DNA of 64,000 bases from Muribaculaceae bacterium (lineage in GTDB: Bacteria > Bacteroidota > Bacteroidia > Bacteroidales > Muribaculaceae). Positions 8,134-14,109 of the stretch are shown piece after piece. The notes under the pieces are model-generated. The model was not told the origin of the DNA. It did no database searches and saw nothing but the letters and a program-made list of their open reading frames with translations. How positions within the stretch are numbered: position 1 is the stretch's first letter; each line of letters begins with the position of its first letter. The translations under genes were made by a program, and so were the position numbers. The stretch is taken from NCBI GenBank assembly GCA_022510405.1, contig JAFLTP010000011.1, positions 1 to 64,000 on the forward strand. Direction: 5' to 3'.

Positions 8134-8176
8134 TAAATATAGAAATCTTCTTTAGAAATTTCAAGAAAATATCGAA
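8134..8176 (-). promoter_or_regulatory. Array promoter module, copy C
   Basis: On the minus strand: ATATTTTCTTGAAATTTC, then ATTTCTATATTTAA. TTG at 8162-8164 and TATATTTA at 8134-8141, spacer 20 bp. It drives the leucine-rich-repeat gene that starts at 8108. Homology with copy A continues upstream into the HigA relic. Confidence 0.65.
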
Positions 8177-8178
8177 AT

Positions 8179-8234
8179 CTAAAAAGCAGCTATTATTTTT
8201 CTAACCTTATTAGACGAGGCATAAATTTAAGATT
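8179..8234 (-). pseudogene. Relic of the 3' end of a second higA
   Basis: Restoring one lost A gives NLKFMPRL then NKVRKIIAAF and a stop, against NPDFMTRL then NKVKKIVAAL at the end of the intact HigA (2796-3143): 12 of 18 positions identical. Nothing further 5' of the gene is recognisable. The relic is joined to promoter module C just as the intact gene is joined to module A, so the whole block of about 110 bp is duplicated. Confidence 0.75.
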
Positions 8235-8335
8235 ACATTCAATAATAATATAAATGATTGAAAGAGAATGTCTTGAGCTTTTTTATATACACTCCAAAAT
8301 TATAAAAATTATTGAATATTAACAAGTTTGATTTT

Positions 8336-8782
8336 CTATTCAAAAAAGAAGGTATATATCAAAACAGCTGTTCCAAAGATGATTGTGACAGGGATTACAG
8401 GGTTTTCCTTGAATTTCTCCCAACAGGCGTGAAGTTTGTTTACTATCCAAAAATGTTCATCTTCATCCCACCAACTTATATCCATTGGTTTTGGTCCTAA
8501 TGCAAATATCTTTAATATTCTATTCCTTTTTTCATGTTTCCGTTTATTTTCCTTTAGCCATCTTTCCTGTTGTGACCATGGACAGTAGGCACTCCCGTCA
8601 TCAAAACAAATCCAACCTTCCAATCCCTCCTTAACAATTATGGCATACCCGTCTTCAAATTCAAAAGCTTCATCAAATTCCGGTTCTGCAAACCATGAGC
8701 CATCAGGATATTGATATCCGAATTTGCCATTAACCTTAACTATTTTGATATCTTTTTCAGTAAAATTTTTATTACTTTCCAT
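8336..8782 (-). CDS. WG-repeat protein with C-terminal membrane anchor
   Basis: A 148-residue protein. Residues about 10-70 hold WG-type beta repeats (VNGKFGYQYPDGSWFAEPEFDEAFEFEDGYA, with the companion EGLEGWICFDDGSAY). Then comes a basic helical linker (WLKENKRKHEKRNR), a tryptophan-rich stretch (SWWDEDEHFW), and a single hydrophobic helix close to the end (PVTIIFGTAVLIYTFFF, about 130-146). It should be a tail-anchored inner-membrane protein with the WG part in the cytosol. The WG part resembles the C-terminal domain of the fused protein at 1772-2722, so the fused and split forms coexist in one island. A G-rich octamer repeat lies directly upstream. Confidence 0.65.
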   Translation of the reverse strand: MESNKNFTEKDIKIVKVNGKFGYQYPDGSWFAEPEFDEAFEFEDGYAIIVKEGLEGWICFDDGSAYCPWSQQERWLKENKRKHEKRNRILKIFALGPKPMDISWWDEDEHFWIVNKLHACWEKFKENPVIPVTIIFGTAVLIYTFFFE

Positions 8783-8797
8783 AATTTTTATTTCACC

Positions 8798-8916
8798 TCC
8801 TCACCTTATAATCTTAAAATCTTTTAACCTTTTAACCTCCTAACTTCTAGCCTACTAACCTACTAACCTTTTAACCTACTAACCTACTAACCTTTTAACC
8901 TACTAACCTACTAACC
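8798..8916. repeat. Octamer minisatellite, GGTTAGTA/GGTTAAAA, in an intergenic gap
   Basis: On the minus strand the gap consists of the octamer GGTTAGTA or GGTTAAAA, nine near-perfect units with a 24-bp higher-order period (two of the first, one of the second), starting one base after the TGA of the SF0329-like gene. It then decays into GGTTAAAAGGTTAAAAG and GGTGAGGAGG. It ends a few bases before the ATG at 8782. It fills the leader of the WG-repeat gene and may pair, bind a protein, or change length by slippage. Confidence 0.85.
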
Positions 8917-9324
8917 TCAAGAATGGCTCAATCTGTTTGAAATAATGAAAGCAATCTCAAAATTATCCGGATTTTCAAGAAGATTCTCCAACTGTTTTTC
9001 CCCTATTCTTTTGTCACAAACCCTTAAAATAGGTACCAATCTGAAAGGATCTTCAAATTGTTTAGAAAGAAGTTCTGATTCAGGTGTATTTAAATAATCC
9101 CTTAAAAGTTGGGAAATCTTTATGGTGGAATCATAAAAATACCATCCTTCTTGTTCAATATAATCTTTCGGCCAATCCCAGATTATCTTTCCACCGACAG
9201 TAATCCAAAACCGAGGTACAGGAATAGATTCTTCAATATTATAAGCATTTGCATAAATTTTGAAATCCAGTTTTGGAGCCATGAGACACTCCACATCCCT
9301 TTTAAGTTTACTCCATCGTTTCAT
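8917..9324 (-). CDS. SF0329-like family protein
   Basis: A 135-residue soluble protein that begins RWSKLKRDVECLMAP and continues with a beta hairpin RFWITVGGKIIWDWP. It then has a helical region and an end with LRVCDKRIGEKQLENLL followed by AFIISNRLSHS. This order of features matches the small family called SF0329, of unknown biochemistry, seen in gene clusters with toxin-immunity character. The start codon overlaps the stop of the upstream Sel1-like paralogue by four bases (ATGA), so the two are translationally coupled. My family assignment rests on memory of the pattern, hence moderate confidence. Confidence 0.55.
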   Translation of the reverse strand: MKRWSKLKRDVECLMAPKLDFKIYANAYNIEESIPVPRFWITVGGKIIWDWPKDYIEQEGWYFYDSTIKISQLLRDYLNTPESELLSKQFEDPFRLVPILRVCDKRIGEKQLENLLENPDNFEIAFIISNRLSHS

Positions 9325-9908
9325 TTAAGTTTCCCAATGCGTCTTTTCATCCCTCTTCCATCTATCTTTAGATCCTTTTCTTCAACGATACGAAGATTAG
9401 GGAATACCTCTTTAAATGCATATAGCAAAGCTTCCGGTTTTTCAAGTTGAGCTTTAAAGGATAATTTTGTAGGTAATACTACTTCTAAACAGTCTACAAA
9501 ACCTTCATACCAAGGAGAACCTACCAGCAGATTCATAATCATTCCCACAGGGTATCCATTCATTATTTCCTCATCTCCCACAATTCGGTAATCCCCTAAT
9601 TGCATCCACAATATACTTAGAGGCTCCAGTTCCTCTTCTTCTCCCCAAATATAGAATTTAGTCTTTTGTATTGGCAGGTCTCTTGTGGTTTGTTCATCCC
9701 AGTCTTCGTAAGACTCCCCTATCTCTTCATAAATCTCTCTGGCAGTATCCGGATTTATGAAAATTCCGTTTTTCTCATCTCCCCAATGATATTTATTGGC
9801 GAGAAACTGTCCGGCAAGAAGATTTCCCTCCTCTTTCCAAAGTCTATATAGTTCTGTCGGATTCTCAAAAGCATCCCAAGCTACTTGATCGTTATCTATT
9901 TCCTTCAT
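9321..9908 (-). CDS. Sel1-like repeat protein (paralogue 3 of 3)
   Basis: This 195-residue protein is closest to the one at 1772-2722 in its first 60 residues (DAFENPTELYRLWKEEGN, a GDEKNGIF turn, AREIYEEIGE). The second domain is more divergent (GYPVGMIMNLLVGSPWYEG, then LSFKAQLEKPEALLYAFKEVFPNLRI), and it has a short basic tail instead of WG repeats. It is second in a unit of three: an upstream gene ends 31 bp before it, and a downstream SF0329-like gene overlaps it. The family itself is unnamed as far as I can tell. Confidence 0.65.
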   Translation of the reverse strand: MKEIDNDQVAWDAFENPTELYRLWKEEGNLLAGQFLANKYHWGDEKNGIFINPDTAREIYEEIGESYEDWDEQTTRDLPIQKTKFYIWGEEEELEPLSILWMQLGDYRIVGDEEIMNGYPVGMIMNLLVGSPWYEGFVDCLEVVLPTKLSFKAQLEKPEALLYAFKEVFPNLRIVEEKDLKIDGRGMKRRIGKLK

Positions 9909-9939
9909 AGTTCTTTTATATTAACTTTTGGGTTACTTT

Positions 9940-10428
9940 CTATAATTCTTCATTAGAATTGATTATTGTGTTTATCAAGGATTTTACGTCTATTAAGTCT
10001 ATCGATGTTTCAGGATACCAGGCAGAATTAGGATAAACTGACAGGAACCTCTCATAATCTTTTTCGTGGTATTTATCGAAAAAACCAAAAGTGGATTCTC
10101 TAATATGATCAGGAATATTATTAAGGTCTTCAAATGAAACTTTTGGATTAACCATGATTCTTCCAGGGATTTTCATGTCCATAAGAATTGTAGCACTTGA
10201 CTCTTCACCCACAATCCATTTTGGTTTGCTCTCTTTAATCTTTTCTGAAATGAAACTTTTTAATCTAACCGGATCATTATATGGTAATTTCCGATAATCA
10301 AAAACTTCTCCCATAGATTTGTATTCCAAATAAATTTCGTTCTGACCAATTATAAAATCAGTCTTTTCTTCCATGGAAGCATCCATCTTATCAAATGTGC
10401 CTAAAAATATCAAAACATCATTTTTCAT
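9940..10428 (-). CDS. Small protein resembling a degenerate alpha/beta hydrolase (YqiA-like)
   Basis: 162 residues, no signal peptide. DVLIFLGTFDKMD looks like the first strand of an alpha/beta hydrolase. KPKWIVGEESSATILMDMKIPGRIMVNP resembles the strand, nucleophile elbow and following strand of the YqiA/UPF0227 esterases, where GxSxG is normal. Here the elbow reads G-E-E-S-S, and I see no convincing catalytic Asp/His pair, so it may be inactive or belong elsewhere. It is the first gene of the island on the minus strand, transcribed from promoter module D, and ends 31 bp before the third Sel1-like paralogue. Confidence 0.45.
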   Translation of the reverse strand: MKNDVLIFLGTFDKMDASMEEKTDFIIGQNEIYLEYKSMGEVFDYRKLPYNDPVRLKSFISEKIKESKPKWIVGEESSATILMDMKIPGRIMVNPKVSFEDLNNIPDHIRESTFGFFDKYHEKDYERFLSVYPNSAWYPETSIDLIDVKSLINTIINSNEEL

Positions 10429-10458
10429 ATTAAAATAATTTTTTAATTCTTTACATTG

Positions 10459-10500
10459 CCAATATAGTAACCCTTAATAAAAATTTCAAAAAAATCATCA
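10459..10500 (-). promoter_or_regulatory. Array promoter module, copy D (island edge)
   Basis: On the minus strand: TGATTTTTTTGAAATTTTTA, then TTACTATATTGG. TTG at 10487-10489 and TATATTGG at 10459-10466, again exactly 20 bp apart. It is the most diverged of the four copies but keeps the T run, TTGAAATTT and the ACTAT before the -7 box. It drives the gene starting at 10428. Confidence 0.6.
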
Positions 10501-10547
10501 TGTCACTGAAATTTTTTATACAAGTTACTATAGAAAAATTAAAACAT

Positions 10548-10583
10548 AAAAGAAAAAAGGCATATCCTTTTTGGATACACCTT
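10548..10583 (-). terminator. Intrinsic terminator after thioredoxin
   Basis: The minus-strand hairpin GGTGTATCC-AAAAA-GGATATGCC (10559-10581; nine pairs, two of them G-T) is followed by TTTTTTCTTTT. It ends the thioredoxin transcript and marks the right border of the accessory island. Confidence 0.8.
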
Positions 10584-10610
10584 TGTTGATATGTAATTTG
10601 AAATAAATTA

Positions 10611-10904
10611 TTATTCAAAACTTTTGACTGTTTCATAAAGTTCTTCTCCAGGCATTTCTCCGGATTGACGCCATACTTCCTGACCATCTTTATAAAGAAT
10701 AAATGTTGGTGTTCCCTCCACTCCTTGTTCCTCAGTAAGTTCAGGATTTTTGTCAATGTCTATCTGAACAACTTTTGCTTTATTACCCAATTTTTCTTTA
10801 ACGGCTTCTACAACCGGCATCATTCTTTGGCAATGAGGACACCAAGTAGCAAAAAACTCAACTAAAACAAGTTTACTGCTGTTGATAACTTCTTCGTAAT
10901 TCAT
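10611..10904 (-). CDS. Thioredoxin family protein (cytosolic)
   Basis: A minimal 97-residue thioredoxin, a protein-disulfide reductant. The active site WCPHC is at 21-25 and the cis-proline lies in GTPTF near residue 65. The order of strands and helices is complete and there is no signal peptide, so it acts in the cytosol. The CPHC centre, rather than the CGPC of housekeeping thioredoxin, suggests a specialised or more oxidising redox potential. It is a single gene closed by its own terminator. A different thioredoxin, a lipoprotein with CPPC, is encoded at 47618. Confidence 0.9.
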   Translation of the reverse strand: MNYEEVINSSKLVLVEFFATWCPHCQRMMPVVEAVKEKLGNKAKVVQIDIDKNPELTEEQGVEGTPTFILYKDGQEVWRQSGEMPGEELYETVKSFE

Positions 10905-11062
10905 AATTTTTTCAGTTTTAATAATCGTGATAGGCGTTGTTGTCTACCTAATTTATTAACAACCTTATACTTAATTAGTTCATAATTGATTTGGATCAAT
11001 TGATAAAAATATTATATAACGGAGTTTTACTCTTCACTACATCCTTTCCATAACTATGACAA

Positions 11063-11092
11063 AAAACTCCAGCCATAATTGACCGGAGTTAA
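11063..11092 (-). terminator. Intrinsic terminator after the NTF2-like pair
   Basis: Minus strand: AACTCCGGTCA-ATTA-TGGCTGGAGTT (11065-11090, eleven pairs with G-T wobbles) followed by TTTTTTG. It lies just beyond the stop of the lipoprotein gene at 11116. Confidence 0.85.
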
Positions 11093-11115
11093 CTTCAATG
11101 ATTAGTTATTTTAAA

Positions 11116-11604
11116 TTATTTTACATGAAATATTTTGCTTACTATTTTCCAGTCTTTTCCATCTTTTACCATAGAAAACATATCATCAAATTTTGTTCCT
11201 CCAAAATCTGAATCTATTGCAACTATGGCCACATCATTTGATACATTACAGGCTGTTATTGTATATGATGCAGGTTGGGGACAAACGTCACTGTTATAGT
11301 AGTCATAAAGTGCTTGGATAGGCAATGATATAAGACTATCATTCTCGACATGAGAAATTGTAGCGTTATCCGTAAATACCTTCTCCGCAATCTTGCTGTC
11401 ACCTTTTACAGCTGCATTTATATAAGCTTCGAGAGCTTTGTTTATTCCCTCCAGCTGTTCAGGAGTGGCATTGTTAAATTTACTGTTATCCATTTTTTCT
11501 TCTTTTATTTCTTGATTCAGGATTTCTGGTTTAATGTTTTTACAAGCTGTTGTCAATAATAAGACACCTATAATAAGAATTATCCCATTTATAATCTTTT
11601 TCAT
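11116..11604 (-). CDS. NTF2-like (lumazine-binding/SnoaL type) lipoprotein
   Basis: 162 residues from the chosen ATG at 11602-11604. Starting there gives a proper signal peptide MKKIINGIILIIGVLLLTTAC with lipobox TTAC, whereas the longer open frame would bury it. The mature part is an NTF2-like cone domain: EQLEGINKALEAYINAAVKGDS, FTDNATISHVENDSL, ALYDYYN and a final DWKIVSKIFHV strand. Such domains serve as small-molecule binding or enzyme folds. The ATG overlaps the TGA of the upstream cytosolic homologue by four bases. Anchoring in the membrane is inferred from the lipobox. Confidence 0.75.
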   Translation of the reverse strand: MKKIINGIILIIGVLLLTTACKNIKPEILNQEIKEEKMDNSKFNNATPEQLEGINKALEAYINAAVKGDSKIAEKVFTDNATISHVENDSLISLPIQALYDYYNSDVCPQPASYTITACNVSNDVAIVAIDSDFGGTKFDDMFSMVKDGKDWKIVSKIFHVK

Positions 11605-11984
11605 TTCTTTATGGTATTGGAATTTTGATTGTAAGCCTTTGCCACACATTTCCATTCTCCATTCAGTTTAAGAAGGAGCAAGAAATCGGTGAAATCTACA
11701 CGGGATCCCCAATTCTCTTCAAGCACTCTCACGACAGCCACTGTTTCTTCAACAGCTAACACATCAATTCTTGCCTTAAAATTAGGATCGCCACCTATTG
11801 TATCACAATTCTTATAGAATTGATCAATTGAACCATGTTCCAAAACGCCATCTAAAATACCGAAAAGCACTGCATCATCCGTGAAAAGTTTCTTTGCATG
11901 TTCACTATTTCCTTCGGCTACTGTCCGAACGAAATTTTCAGCTGCCTTTGCAACTTCATCATATTCCTTTATCTTGTCTCTCAT
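11601..11984 (-). CDS. NTF2-like (lumazine-binding/SnoaL type) protein, cytosolic
   Basis: This 127-residue homologue of the lipoprotein downstream has no signal peptide: EVAKAAENFVRTVAEGNSEHAKKLFTDDAVL, then IDQFYKNCDTI, FTDFLLLLKLNGEWKCVAKAY. No catalytic residues can be assigned. It is first in a two-gene operon with a strong promoter (TTG at 12032-12034, TAAATTTG at 12004-12011 read on the minus strand). It diverges from the HxlR regulator at 12121, which probably controls it through the repeats in the shared intergenic region. Confidence 0.75.
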   Translation of the reverse strand: MRDKIKEYDEVAKAAENFVRTVAEGNSEHAKKLFTDDAVLFGILDGVLEHGSIDQFYKNCDTIGGDPNFKARIDVLAVEETVAVVRVLEENWGSRVDFTDFLLLLKLNGEWKCVAKAYNQNSNTIKK

Positions 11985-12003
11985 ATCGAATAATTTTTAT
12001 TTG

Positions 12004-12034
12004 CAAATTTAGGAATGTAAAAATTTGCTGTCAA
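12004..12034 (-). promoter_or_regulatory. Promoter of the NTF2-like operon
   Basis: Minus strand: TTGACAG at the -33 position, a 20-bp spacer, then TAAATTTG. This is one of the best consensus promoters in the window. The -33 box touches the first repeat at 12036. Confidence 0.8.
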
Positions 12035-12035
12035 G

Positions 12036-12075
12036 TACCGAAAAATTTTTCCTATACCGAATAATTTTACGGTAT
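12036..12075. promoter_or_regulatory. Probable HxlR operator: tandem TACCGAAnAATTTT repeats plus inverted half-site
   Basis: TACCGAAAAATTTTTC at 12036-12051 and TACCGAATAATTTTAC at 12055-12070 are direct repeats 19 bp apart. The second also forms a palindrome ATACCG-N10-CGGTAT (12054-12075). They lie between the -33 boxes of the two divergent promoters, where a dimeric repressor or activator would affect both. Confidence 0.6.
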
Positions 12076-12097
12076 ATAATATTTCACAAGTAATCCT

Positions 12098-12105
12098 TAT
12101 CTTTG
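12098..12105 (+). promoter_or_regulatory. -7 box of the hxlR-like gene
   Basis: TATCTTTG matches TAnnTTTG and lies 15 bases before the ATG at 12121. The -33 region would overlap the inverted half-site CGGTAT at 12070-12075. Confidence 0.6.
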
Positions 12106-12120
12106 CATTAAAATTTTATT

Positions 12121-12483
12121 ATGGCATACGTAAAAAAAATACCAGTGGATCTCGACTGCCCTCTAAGGCTGACAATGAGTCTTATTGAGTCAAAATGGAA
12201 ATCTTGTATTCTTGATGAACTTAGGGATGGATCCCCCAAGCGTCCCAGTGATATCCATAAACTGTTACCCGAATCTGCTCCCAGAGTGCTTGACATCCAA
12301 CTGAAGGAGATGTTTTCTGACGGATTGGTGGATAAAAAAATTTATCCGGAGTTGCCACCCCGATCAGAGTATAAGATTACGGATTTGGGAAAATCTTTGT
12401 TACCGATCATTGATTCTATGATGGAATGGGGAAAAAATCATATGGAACTATTTGAAAAGAAATTTAAAAACCAAAAGAAATGA
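12121..12483 (+). CDS. HxlR-family transcriptional regulator
   Basis: A 120-residue winged-helix protein with the family hallmarks: DCPLRLTMSLIESKWKSCILDEL near the N-terminus, then RPSDIHKLLPESAPRVLDIQLKEMFSDGLV as recognition region and PPRSEYKITDLGKSLLPII as wing. DC at 13-14 is the cysteine often used for redox or electrophile sensing in this family. It diverges from the NTF2-like pair and overlaps the next gene by four bases, so it probably regulates both sides. The neighbourhood of redox proteins suggests that the signal is oxidative or electrophilic stress; that is inference. Confidence 0.88.
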   Translation: MAYVKKIPVDLDCPLRLTMSLIESKWKSCILDELRDGSPKRPSDIHKLLPESAPRVLDIQLKEMFSDGLVDKKIYPELPPRSEYKITDLGKSLLPIIDSMMEWGKNHMELFEKKFKNQKK

Positions 12484-13142
12484 TTACAAAGATTTTTAAT
12501 TTGATTTTATTATCGTCAGTATGTTTGATGGTAGCATGTTCATCAAATTCGCAAAGCGAAGAGACTCAAGAACAAGAAATTTCCGGGAATGATAAGCTTG
12601 CTCCTATCGGGGAATTCGAAGAATTCAATGTGGTTGATGAGTGGAATGAAAATCCTTTTGACTGGTTTAAAGGTCAAGGTCTCTTATTAGCAGTGGGTAC
12701 TCCCGAACATAACAACGCAATGACCATAGGATGGGGATCATTAGGTAATATTTGGAGTAAAATAGGACCGGCTACTGTCACTGTCTATGTGGCTGAAGGT
12801 AGATATACTTATGAATTCATGGAGAAATATGATTACTTCACCGTAATGGCTTTCGGCAAAGAGGATGCTCGAATACTTGGATATATGGGCACTCATTCCG
12901 GAAGAGACGGTGACAAAGCTGCTCATCTTGGTCTCCACACTCTATATACAGAAAATGGAACACCTTATTACGCAGAGGCAACTATGGTCTTGGAATGTAA
13001 GACTATTTACAAGGCTCCTTTTTTAAAAGAAGGAATGTGTGAAGAGGTGCGTAAATTCTATGAAAACTTTGATGCCAGTGTTCATCATATGTATATCGGC
13101 AATGTTGTGAAAGCACTGAAGAGGAAAACGGTAGAAGAATAA
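12480..13142 (+). CDS. Flavin-reductase-like lipoprotein
   Basis: 220 residues. The start is MITKIFNLILLSSVCLMVACSS, a lipoprotein signal with lipobox MVAC, followed by an acidic linker. Residues about 55-215 match the flavoredoxin/flavin reductase-like FMN-binding fold: NPFDWF, LLLAVGTPEHNNAMTIGWGSLGNIW, PATVTVYVAEGRYTYEFME, GTHSGRDGDK. Proteins of this fold normally act in the cytosol, so an exported lipid-anchored one is unusual. It overlaps the hxlR-like gene by four bases. A cytosolic homologue is encoded convergently at 13221. Confidence 0.8.
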   Translation: MITKIFNLILLSSVCLMVACSSNSQSEETQEQEISGNDKLAPIGEFEEFNVVDEWNENPFDWFKGQGLLLAVGTPEHNNAMTIGWGSLGNIWSKIGPATVTVYVAEGRYTYEFMEKYDYFTVMAFGKEDARILGYMGTHSGRDGDKAAHLGLHTLYTENGTPYYAEATMVLECKTIYKAPFLKEGMCEEVRKFYENFDASVHHMYIGNVVKALKRKTVEE

Positions 13143-13164
13143 AGATAAACATTAATTCCGCTAA

Positions 13165-13205
13165 AAAATTACTCCCTGCCCAATAAAAAGACAGGGAGTT
13201 TATAT
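13165..13205. terminator. Bidirectional terminator between convergent flavin-reductase genes
   Basis: ACTCCCTG (13171-13178) pairs with CAGGGAGT (13192-13199). An A-rich tract lies on the left and TTTATATTTTT on the right, so it can serve the plus-strand hxlR operon and the minus-strand gene that ends at 13221. Confidence 0.8.
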
Positions 13206-13220
13206 TTTTAACATTCCGAT

Positions 13221-13751
13221 TTATTTCTTTAACCAACAGTTTATGATTTCTCCGAAATAAACAGTATGTGGAATGACTCCTTGGAATTTTTTCTGGGCAT
13301 AGTTGCCAATCAAAGATTCTGAAAATTTACTTCTATCGAGGTCATGGGCATATACTTTCCGACATTCTATTATCAACCTTGATTCAGGGAATACAGGTGT
13401 GTTGCTTTCTGTGAAATCCACTTTCAGACCGGTGGCTGCAACCTTGTCTTCATTTCTTCCTGAGTGTGAACCTATGTAAGCAGTGGCTTTTCTGTATTCC
13501 GGAGGAAAAACATTTATAGAAAATGTATCATTGGCTTCAAGGTATTTTTGGGTATACCGAGTGGCACTGACAAATACAATAGCAATCGGCATGTTGTCCC
13601 ACCATGCATCACCCAAAGCACCCCAAGATACTGTAAGCTCATTAAAATCTTCTTTAGTGCCGGCAGCCACAACCGCCCAGTCATCTCCAAACAGTTTTAT
13701 TGGATTTTCTTTTATATCCTTTGGGCTTATTGATACGAAGGTATTATCCAT
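13221..13751 (-). CDS. Flavin reductase family protein (cytosolic)
   Basis: A 176-residue FMN-binding split-barrel protein. It contains NPIKLFGDDWAVVAAGTKEDFNELTVSWGALGDAW, PIAIVFVSATRYTQKYLEANDTFSINVFP and GSHSGRNEDKVAATGL, the usual motifs for flavin and partner binding. It has no signal peptide. Likely roles are NAD(P)H-dependent flavin reduction or acting as a flavoredoxin electron carrier; sequence alone does not say which. It faces the lipoprotein homologue and shares a terminator with it. Confidence 0.85.
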   Translation of the reverse strand: MDNTFVSISPKDIKENPIKLFGDDWAVVAAGTKEDFNELTVSWGALGDAWWDNMPIAIVFVSATRYTQKYLEANDTFSINVFPPEYRKATAYIGSHSGRNEDKVAATGLKVDFTESNTPVFPESRLIIECRKVYAHDLDRSKFSESLIGNYAQKKFQGVIPHTVYFGEIINCWLKK

Positions 13752-13873
13752 AAATTTTCTTTTTAGTTATACTTTATTGATTTATAAATATATAACAACT
13801 TTATATAACAATAGTTTTTATGAAAAGATTAACTTACATATAGTATCATATCAAAATTTAATATGGATAAACA

Positions 13874-13906
13874 TTAAAAAAATCTGTTGAATCACTTCAA
13901 CAGATT
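13874..13906 (-). terminator. Intrinsic terminator
   Basis: Minus strand: AATCTGTTGAA-GTGA-TTCAACAGATT followed by TTTTTAATG. It is a perfect 11-bp stem beginning six bases after the stop codon of the relic frame at 13910, so it was probably that gene's terminator; it may now close the DUF362 transcript. Confidence 0.8.
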
Positions 13907-13909
13907 CCT

Positions 13910-14026
13910 TTACATTTTCTCGAAAAGTTTTTTCCATCCCGGAAATTCTTTTCCAAACCACTTTATAGTGTTATGAAAATGCTTTGTTAAATAAATCTTT
14001 GTTTTATGAGAGAAATCTACTTTATA
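13910..14026 (-). pseudogene. Unrecognised 3' gene remnant
   Basis: The minus-strand frame after a TAG at 14027-14029 reads YKVDFSHKTKIYLTKHFHN then TIKWFGKEFPGWKKLFEKM and a TAA stop. It has no start codon. The aromatic-rich, protein-like composition and the terminator right behind the stop suggest the tail of a deleted gene. I cannot name the family, and a chance frame is possible. Confidence 0.35.
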
Positions 14027-14109
14027 CTAAATTCTTCTTGATACTTTATTCGCAATAATGTTTTTCATAGTATCAGATTATTTATGACTTAAGCACAGCT
14101 TGTAAATTT

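Larger units (their letters stand above)
13752..14109. other. 358-bp gap with a gene relic and terminator
   Basis: The gap has the AT-rich 5' region of the flavin reductase gene at 13752-13870, then a terminator hairpin, then about 117 bases of decayed coding sequence on the minus strand (13910-14026). Nothing else is recognisable up to the stop codon of the DUF362 gene at 14110. Confidence 0.6.

Noticed and set aside
8798-8916. Octamer repeats as a CRISPR array
   Set aside because: The units are contiguous with no spacers and no cas genes are near.
1-10500. The island as an integrated mobile element with att sites
   Set aside because: I see no integrase, transposase, relaxase or tRNA. The 143-bp DUF2779 repeats bracket only part of the island and differ at 14 positions, unlike fresh att repeats.
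10451-10756. Minus-strand frame of 101 codons overlapping thioredoxin
   Set aside because: It is an out-of-frame shadow of the thioredoxin gene and runs through its terminator.
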